From contig CAWJIJ010000003.1 in NCBI GenBank assembly GCA_963842955.1, positions 6,445 through 70,444 on the forward strand: DNA of 64,000 nucleotides, written 5' to 3'. This document shows, piece after piece, positions 18,552 to 26,914 of this stretch. Source of the DNA: JARFQW01 sp963842955. Lineage in GTDB: Bacteria; Pseudomonadota; Gammaproteobacteria; Steroidobacterales; XN24. The notes under the pieces are model-generated. The model searched no databases, was not told the DNA's origin, and saw nothing but the letters and a program-made list of their open reading frames with translations. The translations under genes and the position numbers were made by a program. Position 1 is the first letter of the stretch. The number at the start of each line of letters is the position of its first letter.

Positions 18552-19853
18552 CTAATTCAGCAGTTCCGGGTTTGCTCGCGCCAGTGCCGCCCACAGCCGG
18601 GTGATGTAATCCGCCGGGAATTCGTACACCGGCATGTCCGGCTTCAGAACGAGCCCGCGTTCCTCCGGCGTGAGGCCGTAGGTCAACATCATCAGGATGT
18701 CGCTGCTTGCCCATGGGCTGTTCCGGAAGTAGCCATGTCCGTTGCCGGTGTCAGACCCCTCCGCATCGGAAACATCGATCAGGCTGATCTGGTCCTTGGC
18801 GTCGGTCAGCAGACGCCTCGCTTGCGGCGTCACGTTCTCGATCATCTGGCCCAGTCGATCCCGTCGGGTGAGCCGCCGCGAGAAGTCCAACGCCTTGTCC
18901 TTGCTCGATATATAGACCGATACGTGACGGGGCACGTTGAGCACACCGTCGGCCAGGTAGTTCGCGAACACGACGCGATCGATGTCGCTGCCGAGCAGGA
19001 TGACATTTCCGAGCCGCAGCCGGGCATGGATATCGTCTCGGGGGCTGTCGTGATACATCAGACCCAGCTGCTCGAGCGCGCGGGCGACCATCTGCGTGCC
19101 GTTACTGTAGGCGATGATGTGGATCTGTTCGACGTCCGTGTGTTTTCCCAGGTACTCCAGGAACTTCCGGAAATGCCGGGCGAACCCGTTGGACGTGTCG
19201 GTGTCCTTCACATAGGCCCATCGACTGGGCGTCGACGGCCAGGCGTAGCCCACCATCACGCCGTCATAGCCCATGAAGTGCCAGAGTTCAGTGGCAACCA
19301 GGACCGGGTTTTCGAACACGACCTTGTAGCCATGCACATAGATGTAGACATCCTTGCGCTCGGACCGGGCGAGCTGTGCATTCACGGCGTCCGCAAACTC
19401 TTCGTCGCCGTCCAGCAGATCCTCCCCATAATCCTCGCGCCTGCCGAATCCCGGGATCGTGTCTTCCAGGATGCCGTACTCCTCCACGCCGGTGACGCGA
19501 ATCGGATACTGATCCGGGCGCTCCTTCAGCAGAGACACCTCGCGAACCTCGCTCCAGTCCACATCGCGCTCATGCAGCGACACTTGTGCGACGCCAAGCC
19601 GCAGTACGCCCCCACGTGCGTTTGTGTAGTAGGACTCGCTGTCGTCCGGCGACGCCGGATGGCGGTCGGTGGCGTAAAGCACGCCGCCATAAGGAATCAC
19701 GTCCAGCGGATCTTCTTCAGGCAGGGGGTTGAGAACGCCCCCCGCGAAGACATGCGGCGCCGGCATGAGATCCACATGGTCCCGGACCGGCGTGGCACAG
19801 GCAGCCAGAGTCAGAGCCGTTGCGGTGACCAGAAATGCCGTGGGAAGACGCAA
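18552..19853 (-). CDS. DUF900-type alpha/beta-hydrolase lipoprotein
   Basis: A predicted outer-membrane or periplasmic lipoprotein with an alpha/beta-hydrolase fold of the DUF900 group. Start: TTG at 19853 is preferred over ATG at 19904, because GGAGG lies nine bases upstream and the lipoprotein signal then begins at once (LRLPTAFLVTATALTLAAC, lipobox LAAC). Hydrolase features: strand plus oxyanion region VYIYVHGYKV, the Trp-Pro segment YAWPSTPSRW typical of DUF900, nucleophile elbow IIAYSNGTQ, and an acid candidate in ILLGSDIDRVVF. The elbow is Ala-Tyr-Ser-Asn-Gly instead of the usual Ala-His-Ser-Met-Gly. Substrate unknown. A second DUF900 protein with a canonical elbow is encoded at 57271-58353. 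Confidence 0.85.
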   Translation of the reverse strand: MRLPTAFLVTATALTLAACATPVRDHVDLMPAPHVFAGGVLNPLPEEDPLDVIPYGGVLYATDRHPASPDDSESYYTNARGGVLRLGVAQVSLHERDVDWSEVREVSLLKERPDQYPIRVTGVEEYGILEDTIPGFGRREDYGEDLLDGDEEFADAVNAQLARSERKDVYIYVHGYKVVFENPVLVATELWHFMGYDGVMVGYAWPSTPSRWAYVKDTDTSNGFARHFRKFLEYLGKHTDVEQIHIIAYSNGTQMVARALEQLGLMYHDSPRDDIHARLRLGNVILLGSDIDRVVFANYLADGVLNVPRHVSVYISSKDKALDFSRRLTRRDRLGQMIENVTPQARRLLTDAKDQISLIDVSDAEGSDTGNGHGYFRNSPWASSDILMMLTYGLTPEERGLVLKPDMPVYEFPADYITRLWAALARANPELLN

Positions 19854-19925
19854 GCTGACAGACCTCCGGATCGTGGGGCTTCGGCGTATAGGTACAGGCC
19901 CCATTTTACCGGGTCGGGGTGGATC

Positions 19926-19945
19926 GGGGGACAGTGTGCCTGTCC
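19926..19945. repeat. Dispersed palindrome, half copy
   Basis: GGGGGACAGTGTGCCTGTCC carries the left-arm start of the dispersed palindrome. A short independent palindrome CCTGTCCGGGACAGG follows at 19952-19966. It lies just upstream of the DUF900 gene in its promoter region. Confidence 0.45.
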
Positions 19946-20085
19946 GGTGGGCCTGTCCGGGACAGGAACATCAGACTCCCTTCGAGTACCGTCGCCCCTG
20001 TGAGGTTCCCTATCCGACCGTCAGATTCACTGGCACCCGGATTTCGGCCTATGCTTGTCCAGAACCGGTATGCAGGGGATGAACC

Positions 20086-20617
20086 ATGACAGACATCGAT
20101 ATTGACCAGCTTCGGGCCAACGCCGCGACGACGTCGGATGCTCAGTTGAAGGTGAACCCGGGCTCTAACCCGCTGCCCATAGGCCAGCACACGTTCGAGC
20201 TGACGGTCGCGGACGATTCCGGCAACAAAAGCGTTCCGGCCCGGGTTCGGGTGATCGTCGCCGACACCCAGGCGCCCACTGCGGTGATCGACGTGCGGGA
20301 TGGCAACGGCCAGCCGCTGGCAAACAATCGACTCCCCTTCGGCGCTGCCTTCGCCCTGGACGGTAGCCGGTCGGCGGACATCGGGGGTCAGATCGTGAAG
20401 TACACCTGGAAGCTGATCGACTAGCCCGGTGGTCGATTTCACCCGCGCCCGAACAGTCAGCACGCGAAAGCCCGTAGTCACCGTCGATCCGCTGCCAGCA
20501 GGCCGGTACGTGTTCGAGCTGGTTGTGACGGACAAGGCCGGTAACGAAAGCCGGCCGGCGCGGATTGCGGTCCAGGTGGAGAAGGACCCGAGGCGAGGAC
20601 GTCTCAGGCCTCGGTGA
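20086..20617 (+). pseudogene. PKD/Ig-like domain protein, frameshifted
   Basis: Two adjoining reading frames together make one Ig/PKD-type fragment. The first (20086-20424) contains TFELTVADDSGNKSVPARVR and the start of a second repeat (ALDGSRSADIGGQIVKYTW), then hits TAG at 20422. The +1 frame picks up the rest of that repeat (PVVDFTRARTVS to YVFELVVTDKAGNESRPARI) to a stop at 20615-20617. Joining the frames near 20416-20426 restores the usual order of this repeat, where a Trp-containing strand is followed by ...RYVFELVV-D--GN-S-P. No signal peptide or ribosome-binding site is convincing at ATG 20086, so the true N-terminus may also be missing. Likely a remnant of a secreted repeat protein. 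Confidence 0.65.
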
Positions 20618-20745
20618 GCGGGAAAGACAGGCAGACCGTGCGCTCAACTACCCGATTCGCCGTCTCTTGCACAGCCCCGATATCTACAAGTACGTACAGA
20701 ACTTCCGTCCGAATGGACTAGCCTGAAGGTAGAAAAAGATCTTTA

Positions 20746-20828
20746 TTGGCCCGGCGTTCTGCCGGCCGCCCTCCGCGTCCCCTTACGCACGAAGGACGAC
20801 GGCATCCGACCGGGAGGGAGTACGCATC
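20746..20828 (+). promoter_or_regulatory. Conserved 83-nt leader (copy A) ahead of FG-GAP gene
   Basis: Eighty-three nucleotides directly before ATG 20829 match, without gaps, the 83 nt before ATG 29694 (about 63 identities counted by eye; 31 of the first 32). Parts: a GC hairpin around GGCCCGGCGTTCTGCCGG, the motif GCACGAAGGACG, and a purine-rich ribosome-binding stretch. Probably a 5' UTR element shared by a family of secreted proteins; its function is unknown. Confidence 0.65.
20779..20813 (+). repeat. 35-bp direct repeat, left copy
   Basis: The 35 bases from CCCCTTACGCACGAAGGACG onward recur exactly at 22794-22828, on the far side of the decayed FG-GAP gene. The repeat is part of the conserved leader, so the right copy is probably the leader of a lost neighbouring paralogue. 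Confidence 0.85.
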
Positions 20829-22774
20829 ATGTGGAATAGCAACGCATGCACAAGTCCCGGCGTCGCGCTCGGCGTGCTGGGCGCACTGGCCATGGTGTTG
20901 ATCGGCTCCGGCGCGATGGCAGCGGACGAGGCGCCGGTCGTTCTCTATGAGTCGGATCACCTGGGTTACGGAGAGCAGGGGTTGGGGTTTCGATTCGTCC
21001 TTCGGTCGGGATGTGGCCATCGACGGCAATGCCCTCATGGTGGCAGAGGGTGGCTTCGAAGAGCAGAACTCTGTGACCACGCTTTCAGCCGGTGGAAAAT
21101 GGTTCCTGGGGAAAGCGGGCCTGCTTTGCAGGCGGTGACGTCGGCCGACATCGAAGGGCAGCGCGCCCTGGTCGGCGACCAGATTACGATTGCTGGGACG
21201 ACGAGCAGCACTGGATGGATTGTGCCGAAGGCTACGGCTGGGGCGGCGTGGGCTATCTGGAGCAGGCCAGCGACGGGCATTGGGTGCCTGGTTGGAGAGT
21301 CCATGCGGCGACCGCCAATGAGGTCTGGGGTCTAGGAAGCGAACGTTGACCTGTCGGGTTCAACGGCTGTCGCAACCGCATTATTTCGACGAGTTTGGAA
21401 TTATTACACAGCGGTGCTGATCTTCGAGCAAACGCAATGGGGCCTGGGAAGAGGTCTACGAGATCCGCTTGGAGACCCGGGGTGGTCTCGATCGCCCTCG
21501 ACGGAGACACGCTTGCTGGTCGGCGATCCGGGCCACGAGTCGGGCGGATGGTCCATATGTACCGGCTGAACGCCCGCGGCAACTGGCGGCCCCGCGGCAC
21601 ATTTGCCCCGGCCGACCTCGCGCCCGATGCGGCCTTCGGCTGGAGTGTTGCCATCGACGGCAACCGGGCCCTTGTCGGTGCGCCCGGCGCAGGTGTTGCC
21701 TACGTGTTCGAGCGGGGGACGGCTATCTGGCGTGTGGCGCGAGCGAGCCCGCCTGGAAGCCGAGCCGGCGCCCCTGGCCTGGGCGTTCGGCGCCAGTGTG
21801 GCGCTGGATCGGAGAGATCGCCCTCGTTGGACGGCCGGAAGGAGAGAACAGGGAAGCAAGGTGCCGGCTTGGGGACCGCCCACGTGTTTGTTCGCGAGTC
21901 GCGATCGGAGTGGCCGCGGCAGGCGGTTCTGGCCTCCAGTGACGGTACGCTCCGCAGCGCGGATTCGGATCCTCGCTGGCCATCGACGGGACCGATGTGG
22001 TGGTCGGAGCGCCCTATCACGGAGCCGGGAGCATCTCCGACGGAGATTGCCGGCGCGGCCTACTACTTCGATCTGAGCGTGCTGTCCGGCGATGTCCGCT
22101 TCGTGGACATCGACGTGAAGCCGGGCAGCGACGACAACGTGCTTGATCCGAATGACACCGGGACGGTCTGGGTCGCGGTGTTGTCGGCCATGGACTTCGA
22201 TGCGCTGCAGGTGGACCCGGCCACGGTGGCCTTCGGGCCCGGTGCGGCGCTCCCGACCGGGACCGCGTCGAGGATACGAACGGGGACGCGAATCCCCGAC
22301 CTGAAGCTGCGCTTTGCGATTCCCGACATCGGGCTGAGCTGCGATGCCACGACGCTGCAGCTCACGGGCACGACCTATGCCGGCGAGGCCATTGCCGGCC
22401 AGGAGACCGTGGAGGTGGTCGGCTGTGACGAGATCGTGGTGAAGGTCAAGCCGCTTAATGCGGACCGGGGTCGTGGTGGATCTGACCGAGCCGAGCTTCT
22501 ATGTGTTCGTGATGTCGGAGCCTGGATTCGATCCCGCCACGTCAACACGGAATCGCTGCAGATCGACGAATTCGGCGGTGCCCCTCGCGGCATCAGCTAT
22601 CGGGATCTGAACGGTGACGGCGTGCCGGAGCTTCGGTTGCGCTACAAGACCGAGGACGTGCAGGTGGACTGCGGTGACCACGATATCGCCGTCGAGGTCG
22701 ACATCATGGCCGAGGGTGATCCCTATGCGGACTATCGCAACGGCACGCTGCGCGTCACGGTGAGCGGCTGCTGA
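20829..22774 (+). pseudogene. Secreted FG-GAP repeat protein, multiply frameshifted
   Basis: Starts with a good signal peptide (VALGVLGALAMVLIGSGAMA, cut before ADEAP), then FG-GAP type units such as GRDVAIDGNALMVAEGG, FGWSVAIDGNRALVGAPG and SLAIDGTDVVVGAPYHG, which occur in different frames. At least four frame changes are needed, near 20985, 21120-21180, 21720-21830 and 21960-22030; the longest open pieces are 20829-21335 and 21395-22774. The C-terminus (from about 22090) holds two copies of a domain with VAVLSAMDFDALQVDP and LQLTGTTYAGEAI, the same domain that ends the intact protein at 29694-31196. Neighbouring genes are intact, so true decay is likelier than poor sequence. An intact version would be an exported seven-bladed propeller of unknown function. 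Confidence 0.8.
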
Positions 22775-22793
22775 GCGGTCCGCTGCGCCATCG

Positions 22794-22828
22794 CCCCTTA
22801 CGCACGAAGGACGACGGCATCCGACCGG
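22794..22828 (+). repeat. 35-bp direct repeat, right copy
   Basis: Exact copy of 20779-20813, 20 bp past the stop of the decayed FG-GAP gene. It is followed within 45 bp by ATGAACACGCGG and a stop, so nothing recognisable remains of a downstream gene. Confidence 0.85.
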
Positions 22829-22919
22829 CAGCACCCACCAGGACTCGAGGTGCACAGGACAGATAAATTCATGAACACGCGGTGCCGTTGAGCAGGGAAG
22901 CTACCTCGGCCCACCCCTT

Positions 22920-22945
22920 GGCCCCGCTCCGGCGGGGCCTTTCTT
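22920..22945 (+). terminator. Rho-independent terminator
   Basis: GGCCCCGC (22920-22927) and GCGGGGCC (22932-22939) form an 8-bp stem with a TCCG loop, followed by TTTCTT. It would end plus-strand transcripts from the decayed FG-GAP region. Confidence 0.8.
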
Positions 22946-22952
22946 GAGATAA

Positions 22953-23000
22953 GGGGCAGTGCACCTGACTCCTCACTCGGCAGTTGAGTGCACTGTCCCC
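22953..23000. repeat. Dispersed palindrome, full copy
   Basis: Left arm GGGGCAGTGCACCTGACT and right arm AGTTGAGTGCACTGTCCCC around an 11-nt loop. It ends 14 bp from the stop of the convergent epimerase gene. Confidence 0.85.
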
Positions 23001-23014
23001 ACAACTAACTCCCG

Positions 23015-24085
23015 TCAGCCCTTGCGGCCCTTCAGATATCCGCTGTCGATCATCTGCTGGAAGAAATCCTCCATGGTTTCCTTCAAAGGGCGGTAGGTCA
23101 GCCCCAGCTCGCGCACACCCTTCGAATTGTCTCCCTTCCAGGGCCGGTCCACGTTGCGTGCGATCATCTTCCGGCTCATGGTCTTGTCCGCCAGCGGGCC
23201 AACCAGCCAGACGAGCCATTTGGGGAGCGTGCGCCGGGGAATGGGGTAGTCCTTGCCATAGCGCTCGACGAGCGCCTGGGCCAGCTCGAAGAAGTCGGTA
23301 TTGTGGCCCGAGGTAATGTTGCGGCCGTTTGCTTCGGGGGTGAATGCGGCTTTAACGTGCGCTTCGGCCAGATCGCGAACGTCCACGGCGCCCAAGCCGA
23401 TGCGCGGCACGCCGGCTTTCATGGTGCCGTCGCCCAGCTGCTTGATGAGCTTGAAGCTCTCCGAGGTGGCAAAGGGGTTGATGCCCGGGCCCAGCACGAA
23501 GGAGGGATTGATCACCACGAGGTCCCAGCGGTCCTGCTGGTCGTGGATCGTCCAGGCCTCCTTCTCCGCCAGTGTCTTGGAGTAGGCGTAGGGCTGGTGC
23601 TCCAGCGACGAGCTCGTGTTCCAGATCTCCTCGGTGAAGATCCCGTTGGGGGTGTCGTCGATATCGGCATTGTCCCCGTAGATGGCCACACAGCTGCTGG
23701 TCAGCACCACGCGCTTTACGCTGGGCGTGCGGTTGACCGACTCCAGCACGTTGCGGGTGCCCAGCTTTGCCGGGTCCACGAGATCCTTCTGGGGATCCCT
23801 CACCCTGAGCACAAACGGCGAGGCGGTATGGAACACCACCGAGCAGCCCGCCATGGCTTCGTCGTAAGAGCCCTCGGCCATGAGGTCGGCCTTGAAGTAC
23901 CGGATTTCCCCGGGGGCCGATTCGGCCAGGGCGTTGAGATATTTGAGCTTCTCCGCATTGTCCGGGTCGCGGACTGCCGCATGGACCGTCAGTCCCTCAT
24001 CGAGCAAACGCTTGACAATCCAGCCGGCCACGTAGCCTGTCGCGCCCGTCACCATGACCGGTGCGCTCGTGTCGATATTCATCAT
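23015..24085 (-). CDS. NAD(P)-dependent epimerase/dihydroflavonol-4-reductase-like protein
   Basis: An extended short-chain dehydrogenase of 356 residues. Seen: N-terminal Rossmann motif VTGATGYVAGWIVKRLL (the TGxxGxxG pattern), the acidic/basic strand HAAVRDP typical of NADP users, the central VVFHTASPF strand, a catalytic serine region VVLTSSCVAIYG, and the Tyr-Lys pair in YAYSKTLAEKEAW. That set fits the dihydroflavonol reductase / NAD-dependent epimerase group, which reduces ketones or aldehydes; substrate unknown. ATG-ATG at 24085 is chosen, with AGGAGAA seven bases upstream, although the frame is open to 24235. The gene stands alone, with a palindrome past its stop. Confidence 0.88.
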   Translation of the reverse strand: MMNIDTSAPVMVTGATGYVAGWIVKRLLDEGLTVHAAVRDPDNAEKLKYLNALAESAPGEIRYFKADLMAEGSYDEAMAGCSVVFHTASPFVLRVRDPQKDLVDPAKLGTRNVLESVNRTPSVKRVVLTSSCVAIYGDNADIDDTPNGIFTEEIWNTSSSLEHQPYAYSKTLAEKEAWTIHDQQDRWDLVVINPSFVLGPGINPFATSESFKLIKQLGDGTMKAGVPRIGLGAVDVRDLAEAHVKAAFTPEANGRNITSGHNTDFFELAQALVERYGKDYPIPRRTLPKWLVWLVGPLADKTMSRKMIARNVDRPWKGDNSKGVRELGLTYRPLKETMEDFFQQMIDSGYLKGRKG

Positions 24086-24661
24086 TGTCCGTTCTCCTAA
24101 AAAGCCCTTGGAGGCCTGGAGGCCTCGAGGCCCGCGGGGTGGAGGATGGGGGAAGGCGAGCTGTAGTTTATCGTCCGTTGGTACGCCAGACACTAGCAAT
24201 CCGTGCCGGTTCACATTCGGACCGCCACGATTCATTGCCCAGGAGAATGCCGTGACGGCTTACCCGGATCGCCGGGGATTTATCGCAAAGATCCCGTTGG
24301 GATGCCCGCTGATGACCCGGGGCCGGGATTCTGCAGACACGCTGTATCCGGGCGCGCGTTTCGGCTGGGAGAGGCATTGCACCCTCCCATAAGACGTCGG
24401 CCAGCTGGACGATAGGCCACGCCGCGGCGAGGTAGAGCTCGATGATATGGAACATGCCTCGACGACTTATCCCGGCCCATCAACCCGGGCGGTTGCCGGC
24501 AGACGTAAGCCCGGCCTGACTTGCCTCCCCTCCTGCCTGAATCTTGGATGGAAACTCGGCGAAAATCTGGTGTAACACATTGATTGACAGGGCTTCCTTG
24601 CCGTATGGGAAAGGTGGTCCGCCCAGCCCGGGATCGCCGAACACGTTTCGCCCCCCCCCAA
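24086..24661. other. Intergenic region, no gene recognised
   Basis: About 580 bp between the epimerase start and the CRP-type site. It holds short GC-rich inverted repeats near 24110-24140 (GGAGGCCTGGAGGCCTCGAGG) and a TTGACA at 24584-24589 without a matching -10. Open frames here lack ribosome-binding sites and coding character. Confidence 0.4.
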
Positions 24662-24677
24662 TGTGACGCGTGTCACA
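24662..24677. promoter_or_regulatory. CRP-type operator TGTGA-N6-TCACA
   Basis: TGTGACGCGTGTCACA is a perfect palindrome and a perfect match to the CRP/Vfr core TGTGA-N6-TCACA. Its centre (24669.5) lies 41.5 bp before position 24711. A -10-like GATACT at 24699-24704 would start transcription about there, the spacing of a class II CRP-activated promoter. It serves the DUF4382 lipoprotein gene at 24739. Confidence 0.75.
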
Positions 24678-24738
24678 CAAGGCAACCCTGTCTCACCCGA
24701 TACTGGCGCTCTCATGGAGCGAGTCCCCCCCGAGGTTC

Positions 24739-25716
24739 ATGATGAACAATCTGCTCTCGAAATCCGTTTTGTCCCGCCTTGTCGGTCTGGTAGCCGCCAT
24801 CACGCTTGTAGCCTGTGGCGGCGGCGGAGGCGACGGTCCTCAGACTGGCCAGTTGTCCATTGCCGTCACCGATGCCCCCATTGATGAAGGCATCACCAAG
24901 GTGAACGTGCGATTCACCGGACTGGAGCTGAAGCCCGAGAGCGGACCACCGATCGAGATCGACTTCGGTCCGGGTAACGAGCGCGATATCGATTTGCTGC
25001 AGCTCCAGGGCGAGGGCAGCGCATATCTGATGGTGGACGAAACGGTCCCTGCCGGCAGATATCCCTGGGTGCGCCTCCTCGTGGAGGCCGAAAAAGATGT
25101 GGCTGACTCCTACATCGAGAACAGCACTGGGCAGCATCCGCTGTATATTCCCAGCGGCGACAAGACAGGCCTCAAACTCGTCAGCGGGTTTGTCGTGCCG
25201 GCGGGGGGAAGCGCCGATTTCGTAATCGACTGGAATCTGGCACAGGCCATTCACGCACCCGCGGGCCAGGACGGGAACTACTTCCTGCGTCCGGCGCTCC
25301 GGATTTCTGACCGGGCGGAGAGTGGCGTCATCCGGGGTACGGTGGCACCGGAACTCATCGACGAGAACAACGAGGTCAACTGTGCGGGCGGCAACCGGGT
25401 GTATCTGTTCGCCAAGCCGGACGGTGAAGAGACCGCCCTGGATGATCTGGACATGGTCGAGGATGACCGGGCCGAAGTCCTCACTACCGCTAAGGTCGAG
25501 TACTCCGCCAATACGAATGCCTGGGAGTGGGTCTTCGGTTTCGTGGCGCCAGGCACCTATACCGTGGCGTTTACCTGCTCCGGCATGGCCGATGATCCGG
25601 CCGTAGATGATTACCCGGAGCCGGCCAACACGATCTCGCCGGGTGGCGGTTTCAGCTTCGACACCTCAGCCGACGTTGACGTGCAAGCAGTGACCGACTC
25701 CGAAGTCCGCCTGTAG
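24739..25716 (+). CDS. DUF4382-domain lipoprotein
   Basis: A 325-residue lipoprotein. Start at ATG 24739 (or 24742) with GAGG just upstream; lipobox LVAC puts the lipidated cysteine at residue 26, followed by a Gly-rich GGGGGD spacer. The DUF4382 domain spans about 35-190 (QLSIAVTDAPIDEGITKVNV, then FTGLELKP...DLLQLQGEG and WVRLLVEAE), and the C-terminal half (from about 210) is an immunoglobulin-like fold (VIRGTVAPELID ... FGFVAPGTYTVAFTCSG). DUF4382 lipoproteins are widespread at the surface of marine Proteobacteria and Bacteroidetes; function is unknown. The upstream CRP-type promoter implies control by cAMP or carbon state. A 52-residue lipoprotein gene follows. Confidence 0.88.
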   Translation: MMNNLLSKSVLSRLVGLVAAITLVACGGGGGDGPQTGQLSIAVTDAPIDEGITKVNVRFTGLELKPESGPPIEIDFGPGNERDIDLLQLQGEGSAYLMVDETVPAGRYPWVRLLVEAEKDVADSYIENSTGQHPLYIPSGDKTGLKLVSGFVVPAGGSADFVIDWNLAQAIHAPAGQDGNYFLRPALRISDRAESGVIRGTVAPELIDENNEVNCAGGNRVYLFAKPDGEETALDDLDMVEDDRAEVLTTAKVEYSANTNAWEWVFGFVAPGTYTVAFTCSGMADDPAVDDYPEPANTISPGGGFSFDTSADVDVQAVTDSEVRL

Positions 25717-25791
25717 GCAGGTGTCAGCCACCGCCACCACGGCGCGGTCCGTCACGTTGGACTCGCCGGGGCAGCGGTGGGGAGCAAGATC

Positions 25792-25950
25792 ATGCGTCAT
25801 ATCGTCTTAACAGCCATCGTCCTGGTCGCCGGGTGCGCGAGCAACGGCCATGGGTCCGTCGACCCCGCGCCACCCCATACTCGCACGTCAGGTCACACGG
25901 CCTCGAACCATGGAGCGGCCGGTGTCGAGAAGGACGCAATGCTGGGGTAG
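25792..25950 (+). CDS. Small lipoprotein, 52 residues
   Basis: Seen: ATG at 25792 with GGGGAG eight bases upstream, a short lipoprotein signal (MRHIVLTAIVLVAGC, lipobox LVAG|C at Cys15), then a hydrophilic tail rich in His, Ser, Thr and Pro (five histidines after Cys15) ending in a TAG stop at 25948-25950. The combination of ribosome-binding site and lipobox makes a real gene likely despite the length. It lies 75 bp past the DUF4382 lipoprotein on the same strand and may share its CRP-controlled transcript. The histidines could bind metal, but that is a guess. Confidence 0.6.
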   Translation: MRHIVLTAIVLVAGCASNGHGSVDPAPPHTRTSGHTASNHGAAGVEKDAMLG

Positions 25951-25971
25951 TGCTCCTGACACGTGGCGACA

Positions 25972-26021
25972 GGGAGACAGGGCACTTATCTCTCCGAACG
26001 CCGGTTAAGTGTACTGTCCCC
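25972..26021. repeat. Dispersed palindrome, full copy
   Basis: Left arm GGGAGACAGGGCACTT and right arm AAGTGTACTGTCCCC around a 19-nt centre; the left arm has a one-base insertion. It lies between the small lipoprotein stop and the convergent permease stop, 60 bp from the latter. Confidence 0.75.
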
Positions 26022-26080
26022 GGAACCCGCTACCGTCGACAGCTGGCAACGCTTCGGGAGGCCGGGTGTACCGTGCGTCG

Positions 26081-26914
26081 CTAGCCCTTGATGGCTCCGG
26101 TGGTCAGGCCGGCGACGATCCGGCGCTGAAAAACCAGCACCAGCAGCACGAGGGGCACCGTTACAACCACCGAGGCCGCCATGATCTGGCCCCAGGGCAA
26201 CTCGTACTGGCTGGCGCCGCTGATCAGCGCAATCGCCACCGGAACGGTTCGCTGATCGTGGGTCAGCGTAAATGTCAGGGCGAAGAGGAACTCGTTCCAC
26301 GCCGCGATGAAGGCAAGGAGCCCCGTCGCCACCAGAGCCGGGCCCATGAGCGGCAGAAACACTCGGGTCACGATGGTCAGCGGTGTTGCCCCGTCCATGA
26401 TCGCCGCCTCTTCCAGTTCGGTGGGCAGGTCACGCATGAAAGCCGTGAGGACCCAGATCGTGAAGGGCAGCGTAAATATCATGTAGCTGAGCCCCAGGCT
26501 GCCCAGCTTGTTGTACAGGCCCAGCGCGCGGACCAGTTCGAACAGGCCGGAGAGCACGGCGATCTGCGGGAACATGGCGACGGCGAGCAAGGTCAGGAGC
26601 AGGAGGGTCCGGCCGCGGAAACTGACACGCGCCAGCGCATACGCTGCGGTGAGGCTCAGCGCCAGACCCGCCAGCACGACGCCGGTGGCCACCAGGATCG
26701 AGTTGACGATGTTGCGCCCGAAGGGCTGCTCACGGAATACGTCGCGGTAATTGCTCCAGTCCAGTGCGTCCGGCAGGTAGTCGATCTCGAACAAGGCAGC
26801 GCCGGACTTGAACGACGTCAAGACCGCGTAATACAGCGGGAACACCGAGACGGTGACGATGACCGCGATCAGCGTCAGCCACCCCGCTCGAAGTATCCAG
26901 CGTCGCACGTTCAC
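26081..26914 (-). CDS. Sugar ABC transporter permease, MalG type
   Basis: Inner-membrane permease of a carbohydrate uptake ABC transporter, 277 residues with about six TM helices. Seen: the EAA loop ELEEAAIMDGATPLTIVTRV followed by FLPLMGPAL, which docks the ATPase, and the MalG-type N-terminus (FPLYYAVLTSFKSG). GTG at 26914 is chosen: it overlaps the upstream permease stop by 4 bp (GTGA) and gives the family's normal start, although the frame is open much further upstream inside the other permease. The C-terminus ends QRRIVAGLTTGAIKG, the standard MalG tail. It pairs with the MalF-type permease and the binding protein encoded just upstream. The ATPase is not in this operon. Confidence 0.93.
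   Translation of the reverse strand: MNVRRWILRAGWLTLIAVIVTVSVFPLYYAVLTSFKSGAALFEIDYLPDALDWSNYRDVFREQPFGRNIVNSILVATGVVLAGLALSLTAAYALARVSFRGRTLLLLTLLAVAMFPQIAVLSGLFELVRALGLYNKLGSLGLSYMIFTLPFTIWVLTAFMRDLPTELEEAAIMDGATPLTIVTRVFLPLMGPALVATGLLAFIAAWNEFLFALTFTLTHDQRTVPVAIALISGASQYELPWGQIMAASVVVTVPLVLLVLVFQRRIVAGLTTGAIKG

Noticed and set aside
20746..20828. Leader as a cyclic-di-GMP (GEMM) riboswitch
   Set aside because: The core GEMM motifs and tetraloop-receptor pattern are not present; only a GC hairpin and GCACGAAGGACG are shared.
20086..22828. Decay zone as an integrated mobile element
   Set aside because: No transposase, integrase or terminal inverted repeats; the direct repeats belong to the gene leader.
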